The notes below the pieces were generated by a model. It was not told where the DNA came from. It did not search any database and saw only the letters and a program-made list of their open reading frames with translations. Both the position numbers and the translations under genes were made by a program. From positions 62,001 to 126,000 of the forward strand of contig CALYLX010000070.1 in the NCBI GenBank assembly GCA_944990035.1: a stretch of DNA of 64,000 nucleotides, in the 5' to 3' direction. This document shows, in pieces, positions 1-9,844 of the stretch; position 1 is the first letter of the stretch, and each line of letters begins with the position of its first letter. The stretch comes from Clitopilus passeckerianus. Its lineage: Eukaryota; Basidiomycota; Agaricomycetes; Agaricales; Entolomataceae.

Positions 1-41
1 CAGTATTGTGGCGGGTTCAGACGTTGACACTGGCCGCCGTT

Positions 42-1154
42 CTAAAAATCCTCATCGAGCTCATTCCAGAAGCTCTCCAATTCTTCCGCTTCCAACGCTC
101 TAATGGTTCTGACAAGATCTTTGATGTTTTTCTTGCCATAGGAGTTGGTGCTGGACTGCTTTCCTCCTCTGCGTTCGGGGCATTCTCGAGAGCGATGTCC
201 TTTCTTGAAACAGCGGAAGCATTTCCCTTCCTTCATTAACTCCTTTCTCTTTTCAAAAGATAGGGCGTCAATGTCCATGGCGTTAGGGTCTGCCGTGGTG
301 TGGGTATTGCGGGGATTTGCGTGGGAAATAGGAGGGAGTCCCCTGTTGCGGCGGATGACGTTCTGTCCTCTACGCCATTGCGCATCAAATCGGGCAGCGT
401 GGTCGTACCATCCGTTAATGGTGACGGGAAGAATGGGGAGGTTATAGATCTTTTCAATGATCTTGGAGTTGAGTCCTTTCTGGAAGAATTCAATCTTCGC
501 CTTTTCATCGGTGATCCTGGAGGCAGAGATAAGGACTTTGAATTGAGATATGTAATCGTCAATTGGTCCTTTCTGCGTGAGAGCGTCGAGGGATGCAAAT
601 GCCTGTCCTTCTCCGTCTACTGGGTAGAAGGCGTTGATGAATTCTTTCTCGAATTGTTTGAAATCGGGGAGGATGATGTCGTTATCTTTGTTTGTGTAGT
701 TCTGGCAGAAAGATCGTTTCCATGCCAAAGCGGTTCCTTTCTTCAAAAAGAAAAGTGCAAAAGCGATTTGCTTGTTGTTGTTGTCGTAGATGTGGTCGTT
801 CAGGCTTAGGTACATCTTGACTTCCAACAACCAAACTTCGGCATTTCTTCGGTCACCATCATATTCAAATGGTTGTCCCATTCGGAGTTCGGCGAGTTTC
901 TTTGGTTCAGGGTTGGTCGGAGCCATTTCTGGTGGTTCTTGTTTCGGGGTTTGTGCGGGTGTCGGAGTCTGGGTCTGTCTGGGGGGTTCTGGTTCTGTTT
1001 CCGATTCTTCTTCGGGTTCTTGCTCTGTTTCTGATTCTGGTTCGGGGTTTGGCTGTGGTTTTGGTTCTGGGTTCTTTACTTCTTCGGTGAAGTAGGCGCT
1101 GCTAAGGTAGTCGCCAAATCGATATTGTCGCGGGTCTTCGTCTTTCGGTACCAA
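42..1154 (-). CDS. gag: Gypsy Gag polyprotein with CCHC zinc knuckle
   Basis: 370-residue structural protein of the retrotransposon particle. The N-terminal ~80 residues are a low-complexity Glu/Pro/Thr-rich stretch. A helical retrotransposon gag core follows (roughly residues 90-260, with the EAEVWL-like segment NAEVWLLEVKMYL and a FEKEFINAFYP motif typical of fungal gypsy Gag). A CX2CX4HX4C nucleic-acid-binding knuckle, CFRCFKKGHRSREC, lies near residue 310, followed by an acidic tail. The ORF is open from the first ATG after the leader to a stop at 42-44. No pol frame is visible before the window edge, so Gag and Pol may be separate or frameshifted. The intact ORF suggests a fairly recent copy. 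Confidence 0.85.
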   Translation of the reverse strand: MVPKDEDPRQYRFGDYLSSAYFTEEVKNPEPKPQPNPEPESETEQEPEEESETEPEPPRQTQTPTPAQTPKQEPPEMAPTNPEPKKLAELRMGQPFEYDGDRRNAEVWLLEVKMYLSLNDHIYDNNNKQIAFALFFLKKGTALAWKRSFCQNYTNKDNDIILPDFKQFEKEFINAFYPVDGEGQAFASLDALTQKGPIDDYISQFKVLISASRITDEKAKIEFFQKGLNSKIIEKIYNLPILPVTINGWYDHAARFDAQWRRGQNVIRRNRGLPPISHANPRNTHTTADPNAMDIDALSFEKRKELMKEGKCFRCFKKGHRSRECPERRGGKQSSTNSYGKKNIKDLVRTIRALEAEELESFWNELDEDF

Positions 1155-1360
1155 GTGTCTCCAACGGTTTGTCTTGAGGTCGAATTCTGAGTAAGTACCG
1201 TCGTCAAGTTGTACTACTCTCTCTGTCCCAGTGGGAGTTGAGGCGTTCGGCGGTCTTGAGGGAGACGTGGTTCCGGTCGGTTCTGCAAGGGTAGTTGACC
1301 TCTTGCAGTCAGGTGGTTTGGTGGTTGTGGCCTACGCTTGCGATGAGCGGGCTATCAGAT

Positions 1361-1373
1361 CAGCTTGACCTTT
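1361..1373 (-). promoter_or_regulatory. Gypsy primer-binding site, self-priming type
   Basis: Directly inside the LTR the sense strand reads AAAGGTCAAGCTG. Eleven of these bases (AGGTCAAGCTG) are the exact reverse complement of CAGCTTGACCT inside the same LTR (plus 1509-1519), which starts about 28 nt downstream of the TATA box, where transcription would begin. No TGG-initial site complementary to a tRNA 3' end is seen. This is the arrangement of the Tf1/sushi group, where the mRNA 5' end primes reverse transcription. Confidence 0.7.
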
Positions 1374-1836
1374 TGTTAAGCTAGTATCGCTACACGCTTA
1401 ACTAAGTATCAAGGGTTCAGCTGCTTAGTCCTCTACCAGCCTTTGTAGAGACGAGCGAGAGTAATCGAGCGAGTCGAAGTTAAAGCAAATAGCGATGTAT
1501 AGGCTTTTAGGTCAAGCTGGGGAAGCAAGACCGAAAGCGTGAAAGTATTTATACATGAAGAGTAGGGCTAAGGGTTGGGCATTGCGCAGCAATGCTAAGT
1601 AAGCAAAAGTAAGTATGACTCGGAGTGAGTCAGAGTAAGAGTCACGACGAGTCATGGTAAGTAAATATAGTACAAGTATCCCACGATCGTGAGAATACTG
1701 AGTAATCGTAGCTAAAGGGATGAGTAATGCACAGCAGTACTGAGTAATCGTATAAACGTAAGCGGGGCGGGGAATAGTAATGGTAGATGAGTAAAAGGAA
1801 AAAGAGTCCAGGTGCGTATCCAAGGTAACTGTAACA
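1374..1836 (-). repeat. Gypsy LTR (family alpha), 5' LTR of the minus-strand element
   Basis: 463 bp bounded by TG...CA (TGTTAAGC on the plus strand left end, GTAACA right end). In the sense direction it has several TGACTC motifs, a palindrome CACGATCGTG, then a TATAAAT box (plus positions 1547-1553). It is near-identical in length to the two solo copies. Confidence 0.9.
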
Positions 1837-1837
1837 G

Positions 1838-2186
1838 TGTTGAATTAACGCGTACCACTCACATGATCTAGTATTGCACCATATCGCACCATTGTTACGC
1901 CTTCTTACGAATACGCCTCAAGGCAACTCACGTGACACTTCATGACTACTTATGACTCATTCCGTGTCACTTCTGTACTATATTTAGCACAGAACATTCT
2001 AGATATGCTTACATATACATGGTCTGTGCACGCTCTCCTTATGTATATAAACCTATGTACTTCACCTCAATACATTGGAGACTTCTCTAGTCTTATTACA
2101 TAGTTCGCTTTACCTCACAACCCTACACTTAGCTCAAGGTAGGCCGCTCTGCAACTTCCCTCGCTGGAAGGCATGCTTGCTCGACA
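1838..2186 (+). repeat. Copia-1 LTR, copy A (3' LTR)
   Basis: 349 bp, TGTTGAATT...CTCGACA, matching the LTR at 59342-59712 and, inverted, 4735-5087. Because the base before it equals the last base of the copia polypurine tract, it is read as a 3' LTR whose internal region lies to the left beyond the gypsy insertion. It holds one TGACTCA at 1953-1959 and a TATATAA at about 2045. Confidence 0.85.
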
Positions 2187-2891
2187 GCGGGTCTGCACTG
2201 CTATCTTCAAGACCAGTTCTGGTCTTCTCTGTCATAACTGGCATAGGTCCCATTGGCTTTGACGGCATATCTGTTTCGGAGGCGAAAGTGACGTGCTTCT
2301 CTTGCTGGTTAGCTTGAGTGGCGTCACTTGCCTTCTTCCTGCGTCGAATTCTAGCTGGCGTTGATTGCACCTTGCGAGGCTCGATTGCACCAGCAATCTC
2401 TACATTCAGGCTTGCGTCAGAAGCAACCTACCTGAAGAAAATAAAGTGTACTACTCTCGTGTTTGGAGGCATTCAGCTTTGCGGCATCCAAGGTCAGAAT
2501 GGGTTCCTGATCTTGGGGGGTATCCAAGGTGGTACGTGCAATAGTTTCGTTGTTTAGCGCAATTTCTGGATATTAATGTGTTCAAACTTTCAGTCAATGA
2601 CAAAGACCAACCAAGCAAAAAACTTACCACAAAGGTGTCGAGGGTGTTTCTGACGTGTATTCTTCTGCGTACATATTTGCTCGTTTCTAATTTTGCGATC
2701 TCAAGAGCTTTACGGCTCATAGCCTGTTTCTTTGCTTCCTTGTTCACCTTTGTGTTCTTTGCCGCCTGGCCCTTCTTGGTGGAAGGCTGCTTAGGAGGAC
2801 TTTGCAATGGCTCCAGGCAGGCCAAAACATCGAACTCCTTGTTGGTACGGCAAGTGCCATACCCATGAGTCTTTGCACCAGACTCTTCCAT
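2187..2891 (-). pseudogene. Unknown lysine-rich protein gene, 3' truncated by copia LTR
   Basis: I do not recognise this gene. A first exon starting at the ATG at 2891 encodes a basic Lys/Arg/Gln-rich stretch (including KKGQAAKNTKVNKEAKKQ) and runs to a GTAAGT splice donor near 2630. Two further open stretches lie downstream in other frames (around 2555-2455 and 2420-2187) and read as plausible spliced exons ending in DSSADP, where the copia LTR cuts in. The exon phases I tried do not join cleanly, so it may already be broken. It is divergent from the Plavaka transposase with about 200 bp between starts, so it may be a companion gene of that transposon or a host gene fragment. Confidence 0.35.
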
Positions 2892-3091
2892 GGTTTGACG
2901 ATGTGGAAGTAAGAAGGATAAGTCCTTGCTCTGTTTTGTTTGCGGTATTATCAACGGACACCAAACATAGGTCATGGTACGTTTACTCCAATATTGACAT
3001 TGAATCCCTGGTTGAACTTCCCGATTCAGTATTATTGGATCCAGATCCAGCTTGCACAGACACCACCAACATACATCTGCGAAGAATCACA

Positions 3092-4734
3092 ATGTCAAGC
3101 CCACATCCGCTCTTGTGCTCTGTTCCAGGCTGCTCGCGAACCTTCAGAAACAACTCCGGCCTCACTAAACATGTTCGTAATAAGCACCCGTTGTATCGTA
3201 GAACGTCGCCAGCACCCAATTTTTCAGATCTTGAAGTTGAACCACACAAAGGTACATGCCAACTTGTCTAAGTACCAACTGCCTCTGACCATATTTCAGA
3301 TAATCACAACAACTTATCAGATATTCCTGGTGCTAATCTCGCGAACCTGGCCTGGGGACACACAGCAGATGCAACAGGAGCGTACACTGACGATGTTGAG
3401 ATGAACATCAAGTTGCTACACGGTTCCGCTGCTCCTGCCCCCAACGTTGCCAGTGACCAGGGTCTTCCTGAACCAGAAGATGAGCTCCTGACGTCCCATC
3501 CTGTCTCTGCTCAACATAATGGTCAAACCTCGTCGGCATCGCCTTGGGAAGACATCGACGAACCACTAAATCTGCCCTTGCGTCCAGGCACTGCTCATTC
3601 GGCTGCCAATTACGAACCTCAAATAGGCCAACCAACACCTCACCTCACCAAAATTTATCACCCGCTTTTGAATGGTAAGTGAAACTGCAATTGCATAGAG
3701 ACAACTGCTGACTTGACAAATTTGAAATTAGGCAAACCCTGCAATGAACGTGGCAAATACCTTGAAAGTGGAGCTCCACCACTACCTTGGCATCCTGATA
3801 ATGACCCAGACAACTGGTCGCCGTATGGTAGCCGTGTCGAATTCGAGCTAGCTGAGCTTTTTTACTGCAAAACTCAAATATCAGCTGCACACAACGACCT
3901 TCTGATGCAGCTGTGGGCTCTCGCTCTGGCATGACACAATGATCTAGGGCCTTTTGCCGACCATCTAGAAATGCTCGACACCGCTTGGTGGAGTTCCGTG
4001 GCAGTTGTTTGACATCCGCTATGGAGGTCCTATACCCGAAAATCAGCCTCCACCTGAATGGATGTCTGACACACACACTATCTTCTTTCGGGACCCACGT
4101 ACTGTCGTCCACGAAATGCTCTCTAACCCAGATTTTGACGAAGCTATTGACTACACCCCACTTCGAGTCTTTAATGAAGATGAAAACCGTCAGTATGAAG
4201 ATCTCATGTCTGGAAACTGGGCTTGGGATCAGGCGGTAAGTTTGGTTCATATCCTATATCTGATTACTAAAGCTTGTTGAGATAGGATGATTTTGCAAAG
4301 AATGCATCAACACATGGGTCTATGTTTGTCCCCATCATTCTAGGGAGCGACAAGACAATGGTATCCGTTGCAACTGGACACAATGAATATTGGCCCTCTG
4401 TATCTTTCAATCAGAAATGTGCATAACAATGTTCGTACAGCGCATCGGGGTGCTCTCACTCCAGTAGCTTTCCTCTCTATTCCAAAAGGTGTGTGTTCTC
4501 GCCATGTGTCACTGATGGATCCTGTATTGATCAATTACAAGGCTCAAAAATGGATTCAGAAGACCCAGATTTTCGTCACTTTCGTCGCCAACTTTTCCAT
4601 TCATCACTGTCCCGTGTTCTCGACTCCCTCCACGCCGGCATGACCAGACCTGAAGTAGTTCGCTGTCCTGACAACCATCTCCGCCGTGCAATATATGGTT
4701 TAGGTCCTTATATTGGGGACTACCCCGAACAAGT
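3092..4734 (+). pseudogene. Plavaka-type (KDZ superfamily) transposase, N-terminal part, degraded
   Basis: A DDE-type transposase of the Plavaka group common in agaricomycetes. It begins with a C2H2 zinc finger (CSVPGC ... HVRNKH). Recognisable family blocks follow: YHPLLNGKPCNERGKYL, WSPYGSRVEFELAELFY, FRDPRTVVHEMLSNPDFD, YEDLMSGNWAWDQA, GSMFVPIILGSDKTMVSVA, LYLSIRNVHNNVRTAHRGAL and RRQLFHSSLSRVLDSL. Introns are visible at 3252-3299 and 3675-3731, one after DQA (about 4234-4286) and one after IPK (about 4487-4543). It is dead: a TGA near 3931, frameshifts near 3985-4010 and 4390, and loss of everything after YPEQV at the copia LTR (4735), which removes the catalytic C-terminal half. Confidence 0.8.
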
Positions 4735-5087
4735 TGTCAAGCAACCATGCCTTCCAGCGAGGGAAGTTGCAGAGTGGCCTACCTTGAGCTAAGTGTAGGG
4801 TTGTGAGATAAAGCAAACTACATAGGTAATAAGACTAGAGAAGTCTCCAATGTATTGAGATGAAGTACATAGGTTTATATACATAAGGAGAGCGTGCACA
4901 GACCATGTATATGTAAGCATATCTAGAATGTTCTGTGCTAAATATAGTACAGAAGTGACACGGAATGAGTCATAAGTAGTCATGAAGTGTCACGTGAGTT
5001 GCCATGAGGCGTATTCATAAAAAGGCGTAACAATGGTGTGATATGGCGCAATACTAGATCATGTGAGTAGTACGCGTTAATTCAACA
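4735..5087 (-). repeat. Copia-1 LTR, copy B (3' LTR)
   Basis: 353 bp, TG...CA, the inverted match of copies A and C. It cuts the Plavaka reading frame at 4734. Followed inward by the complement of the GAGGGGGTG polypurine tract. Confidence 0.88.
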
Positions 5088-5105
5088 CACCCCCTCAAAG
5101 ACCAC

Positions 5106-6850
5106 CTATTGTGTGTCTTTGTTCTTAGACGAGTAAAACTCAAGTCCAAGTTAAGATCTGAACTGCTCAAATTTGACACGGTCCAAATTCTTGGTCAGCA
5201 TGTCAGCAGTGTTCTCATTTCCAGGTATAAAGTATAACTCTATGATACTGTTTTCAACACATTCGCGAGCGTAGTGATAGCGAATCTGTCATGACCCACC
5301 CTTTAGGGGGTTCCTACATCGATCCCCATCGCTCTAGAACCCCCACATTTTGCCTAGAACCATGTATCCATGTTCCATGGACTCCCTGGTTACTCCCTAG
5401 TGATGCACAGTCATGCACAGTTCTTGGTTGTCCCCCAACTGTCCCCCATGACTCTACCTGACTCACTTACCTCCCTGACTCTTACTGACTCATATGGCCT
5501 CTAGTAGAGTATTCTACAGTATATATACCATCTCTAGACATCGTATTTCCTTACCCTTGATATACTAGTAAACCCACCTGTCTTGTTCTTGTCTCTTTTC
5601 TCTCCTCTCGCTTTTCTGCACAGCCACAGCATCAGAGGTCTTCTACCTTCGCTTTGGCACACTGTATACTATCTAGAACACCCAATAGACCCCCGGATCT
5701 GGTGTCAGACCATTTCCCTTTGTATTCCACCGCTTCCCAGACCCCCTAGAAGGTTCTACAACCCCTAAACCCCCCAAAACTCCGGTCACTTCCTGCATAC
5801 CTGCCTAGTGGGATCTCTCAGAAGGTCTTGTCTATCCAGGAATAGTCGGGTCCTTACAGAATCTCAATGTGTTTAGTCCGGCGTTCCTGGACAGGATTTG
5901 ATCCGATAAAGATCAATCCCTGATTATCACCGATAACCATAGTAGGTTCAGTTTCAAGAAGACCAATTTCGGACAAGAGTGACCAAAGCCATGTGACTTG
6001 TCGACATGTGTCTGACAGAGCCATGTATTCAGCTTCTGTCGATGATAGCGCAATTGTTTTCTGCGCTTTCGACGTCCAACAGATAAGTCCATTGGCGAGT
6101 TTCATAATATATCCTGATGTAGAGCGACGCGTGTTTTCGTCAGACGCCCAATCAGAATCTGTATATGCATGCAGACCACCATTACTAGCTCCGTCGTAGA
6201 CAAGTGAGTAGTTGGGGTAGGTAGCTAAGTACCTTAGCACATGTTTGGCCTTTTCGAGATGCTCTTTGCTTGGATTTGCAGAGAACTGCGATAGTTTGAT
6301 TACCGCAAAGGCAATATCGGGCCGTGTGCCTAGCATGAGATATAACAGAGATCCGATCACGGATTGAAACTCTGATTTGATCTTGGGATTGGGAGCCTCA
6401 GTATTGGTTTTACTAGGTTTCCAGCCAGATGGCAGTGGAGTGTAAGTGGTTTTAGCATTAGTCATTCCATAGCGTTGCAATACTTTTTGGAGATAAGGAA
6501 CTTGATCAAGTTTGATCATGTTCTTGTCCCGAGTAATGCGCATGCGTAGAAATTCCTTAGTGTCACCAAGGTCTCGGCATTCCTATTTCTTCATGAATGC
6601 GGATTTCATCTTCAAGATGAGGTTCCAATCAGACCCCATGAACATTGCATCGTCAACATACACAACAGCAACAACAGTCTTGCCATCTTTAGTATGGTGT
6701 ACAAAGACACCTGCATCGGATGTTGTTCGTTTGAAACCCAATGCTTCCATGGATTTCGTCATCTCTTTCCACCAAGAGAGACTTGCTTGTTTAAGGCCAT
6801 ATAGTGCCCGTTTAAGTCGATAGACTTCATCAGCAAACTCAGATTTTGGC
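5106..6850 (-). pseudogene. Copia-1 pol fragment: RT palm/thumb and RNase H
   Basis: C-terminal part of a Ty1/copia polyprotein. RT: RALYGLKQASLSWW, VVYVDDAMFMG (YVDD catalytic motif), VLQRYGMTNAKTT, SVIGSLLYLMLGTRPDIAFA. RNase H: HAYTDSDWASDE, ALSSTEAEYMALSDTCRQ. The reading frame has a TGG to TAG change at the AFMKKW block (6583-6585) and is interrupted after RRTKHIEI by the solo LTR at 5287-5858. The remaining codons up to the TAG at 5106-5108 follow after it. Inactive: it lacks gag, protease and integrase. Confidence 0.85.
5287..5858 (+). repeat. Solo LTR, family gamma, with 5-bp TSD GAATC
   Basis: 572 bp, TGTCATGACC...CCTTACA, flanked by GAATC at 5282-5286 and 5859-5863, inserted in copia pol. 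Four TGACTC motifs (5449, 5459, 5476, 5486) lie just before a TATATATA box (5520). An inverted second copy is at 13010-13582. TG...CA ends and a 5-bp duplication define it as an LTR; the parent element is not in the window. Confidence 0.88.
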
Positions 6851-8187
6851 ACAGCCACAGCAGTAGTTGGCCATCTTCGCGACGTGATTCCATAGCGTGG
6901 GGATAGTTGCCAGTAGTTATCTTGATTTTCATAGGTAGTTATAGAGGGCCATATTCCGACATGTTTTTCATAGGCACCACAGTGTGAGAGGCTGATAGTG
7001 CATCTAGTGCCAAAGTGTACCATAGGGCCCAAGAGACCCGTAGCGCCGGGTAGTGCATGTCTAATTCGGGCAATAGCTCCCACAGCCAACCAAGGCCAAA
7101 TGCTCACGAGGGCATAGTAAAGTAGGTCCAGGCTCTATTACGGAGTAATGCTCATATTAGCTGTTAGAAGTGTATAAACTCCTATTTGGTCTACCCTGTA
7201 ATTTATGAAAGAGGGTACTGCACTCTCTACATACATAACATGGTGTCGACTTGTACGCAAACGTCCTGAATGAAAATTTAGGCTCCAACCGAATTCGAAG
7301 TTCAACATGACGCATCAACTTGTCGTTCTTTTCTCATCACTTTCTCCCTCTCACCACCACCACCTGGTTCACCACCACACACAAACGGCCTCTTCTTCAT
7401 TAAGGATGTGATGGTTCCCTGTAGAACGCATACTGTAAGTACAAAGTTTCTTCTGATTAAAGGATCGGAAGACTTGCGCTAGATGCCAACCGCCTTGCCT
7501 TGCTCACCGTGCCGCCATTGTTTGGCAATGTTAGTTGGGACCAATTGGTCCTGATCACATTGCGAGGCCTTCTTCTACTACCTGCCCAGTCTTTATTTTG
7601 CACACTTTGACATCTGTCTTTACAGCCCAACACTCAAGAAACATGCTGGCCTCGCCAAGGACTGGCAGTCTCGACTCACATCAGGGACCTTTGAGCCTAC
7701 CATCAATTCTGCTGTGAGCCGGTGTCTGAATGTCAAACCACGACCACTCGCTACTGCCTTGAAGACGACTGGCACTTCCTGAACAACTAGCTCAACTTCC
7801 ATATCCATTGGTCCAGTTCGTGACAAAGCCACGAACATCAAGAAGCCACGACAGAAACTCGGTAAACCTTATCACAAGGGGTTGGGTCCCCAAGCCGATT
7901 GCGACAGCGACAAGACCACGGCTAGGTCCACCCTACCTAGTTCTAAGGCAGTCTCAAACCCCACGCAACCATAATTGAAAACAGGGAGCACCCATATCAC
8001 TCGAGATGACGAGGAGGAAGATACGGATGAGGAGGAAGATGGGATGGCTTTCTCAATAAAGTTTGGGGGTTGAGGAGAGGATGACAATACACGAGAGCAG
8101 AATGTGGTTAAGGCCACCCCTGCAAAGGTAGAACTCAATAGACGAGTGAGTTGCGTTCATGCATATTTGAATTCTGACTCACAAAGT
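6851..8187. other. No clear gene; decayed sequence between copia fragment and pseudogene
   Basis: About 1.3 kb with only short open frames. The 6850-7107 minus-strand frame continues from the copia RT but shows no copia motif. Around 7530-8150 there are interrupted plus-strand stretches (for example a run encoding DDEEEDTDEEEDGMAF near 8005) that could be earlier exons of the decayed gene that follows. I cannot assign a function. Confidence 0.4.
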
Positions 8188-9343
8188 ACTAGAATAACCT
8201 AATCAAGGTCGAAGCCGCATCTCCATTCCCTATTGCCTGCCGCTGTCGCCTCAATATCAAGACCGAAAATCAAGCTGATAACAAGGTTGTTCAGGATACA
8301 CAAGCTCGCAGCAAGGGTCTAAACGACAAGCTCCCCAATGGTGCCGCAGCCAATTTTGCCACCTTCCTGCGCGCTGTCATCAAAGCGCATGGTGCTTACC
8401 CTTCTCACTACATCTGGCTCTCATACGGTCCCACCACACTTCCGGTGCTTCAGACATTGTAGAACAACTTCTATGGTAGAGATCTGGTCCACATTGTTCA
8501 GATTGGGGACTCTGTATGCAAGGGTGTAAGTTTCTACGGTTACCTGTGCTTTCAATGTTTCTTATCTAATCTATGACTTTGAAATAGGCCAACAAGAAAC
8601 TCTTGGAATGGCGCAGCAATATTGGCTCGGCTGGCCTTGCCTCTACCCACGACTACTTGAGCTCTAAAAACCTTGACACATCTGAATGCCGAGCTCTCGC
8701 TACGAAGCTCGTTGATGATCACACCTGGCTTTTTGGCCCTAATGACGTGAGTTCCAGCCCCTCCCCTGATTTTGCTTGCTCATGGTAGGTCATCTGCAAA
8801 GTCCAACGGCGTATCATGAGAGATGTTCTATGGCCCTCTGGTACAGAAGACATATGCTCATCACCTTGCGATGATCGAGAATGCTGTGCACCCCGCAGAA
8901 ATTGGCCCGTTGAAGCTCGAATTCCAGTATGGCGGGGTGGCATTATGTGCCTGTGCCGTAAGTGAGTAATTACATCTATTAGAAGCGGCACTGAAACCCT
9001 CGCCAACAGGTTTATCGTGCTCTTACCCTTTGGAGCAACGGCCATATAACTGTCGAGGCCATTGAAAGAGCCAAGACCGCTATCGAACAAGAGGGCAACA
9101 TGGGTGACCTCACGAAGAACAAACACCTCACCCGTGCGATCAAACCAGTCGGCGAAGCCACCAAGAAATCGCTCGAATTCAGTGCTGAAAACCATCAAGA
9201 AAACACTTACAGTCTATCACTGAAGGCCAAGGCCACATTCAACACCCTCACGAAGATGAAATCTTACAACAAAATGGCCCGTGCATACTCCGCCATCAAG
9301 AGCCTCGCCGTATTTCTGATAAGAAGACCTCGGAGGAGCTGAG
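8188..9343 (+). pseudogene. Decayed intron-containing hypothetical gene
   Basis: Pieces of one protein can be followed across likely introns: FATFLRAVIKAHGAYPSHY, then GRDLVHIVQIGDSVCKG, an intron (about 8526-8587), NKKLLEWRSNIGSAGLASTH, DDHTWLFGPND, an intron (about 8748-8788), a frameshift, FYGPLVQKTYAHHLAMIEN, EFQYGGVALCACA, an intron, then YRALTLWSNGHITVEAIERA to a stop at 9343. There is an in-frame TAG at 8461-8463 and at least one frameshift. The pattern resembles lineage-specific agaricomycete hypothetical proteins (perhaps of the DUF6532 sort), but I cannot confirm the family. Confidence 0.45.
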
Positions 9344-9844
9344 TGGTGCCGCAGCCAGCTTTTTTGATCTACCATTGATCATGTAATTGTATGTGTCTTG
9401 TTTCCCTCTATGGCATGTTCTCATATGCATTACAGATTGGGTTTGATACTAAGAGTACGTGCACTGTAGTTTGTTTGGCTTGGCTGGCCAGTATTTCAAT
9501 CAGTGCAACATTGTATTCTGTTCTCTCACTTTTACCATTTGTATTTGTATACTAGTACGCTTTTTCGAGGTTCAACCCTTATCTGCACAGCAGGGATGCT
9601 CAACCATGCTATTAGTTGCTGGACTCTGTGGCTCAACCCTTGTACTACTATCGTCATACTTCTCTGAATGTTCAACCATTCATTCTAAATAATATTATTT
9701 ACGTGCCAGAATCAAGTTTCCTGTTGCCCATATTCCTTGACATGCAGCTTATTTTCTGTGGCTTTGTTGCCTGATTTGGGTATTATGGATATTATGGTCA
9801 CAACAACCCAACCTGAAATCTATGGCTAATTACATTGGATAAGA
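9344..9844. other. AT-rich spacer, no gene seen
   Basis: About 500 bp between the decayed gene and the putative Copia-2 LTR. Only short chance frames are present. Confidence 0.5.

Larger units (their letters stand above)
1..1836 (-). mobile_element. Ty3/Gypsy LTR retrotransposon, 5' part only
   Basis: On the minus strand this element reads 5' LTR (1836 to 1374), primer-binding site, untranslated leader, then gag (1154 to 42); protease, reverse transcriptase and integrase would lie beyond the window start. The LTR matches two solo LTRs at 11136-11598 and 50698-51161, so the family is multi-copy here. It sits one base from a copia LTR that starts at 1838. That one base is the last base of the copia polypurine tract as seen in the 59 kb copy, so the gypsy element inserted at the internal/LTR boundary of a copia element. 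The far target duplication is outside the window. Confidence 0.85.
4735..6850 (-). mobile_element. Copia-1 element copy B, 3' half only
   Basis: A minus-strand copia fragment: 3' LTR 5087-4735, polypurine tract complement next to it, then the RNase H and RT part of pol up to about 6850, split by a solo LTR at 5287-5858. Nucleotide similarity to the 55-59 kb copy is very high up to the ALYGLKQ motif, then stops near 6815-6850. There the sequence reads PKSEFADEVYRLKRALYG instead of the expected residues, so the 5' end is a truncation or a switch to another copia lineage. Confidence 0.8.

Noticed and set aside
869..1095. Plus-strand Gly/Ser/Val-rich ORFs over the gypsy gag start
   Set aside because: Antisense shadows of the Glu/Pro-rich N-terminus of Gag.
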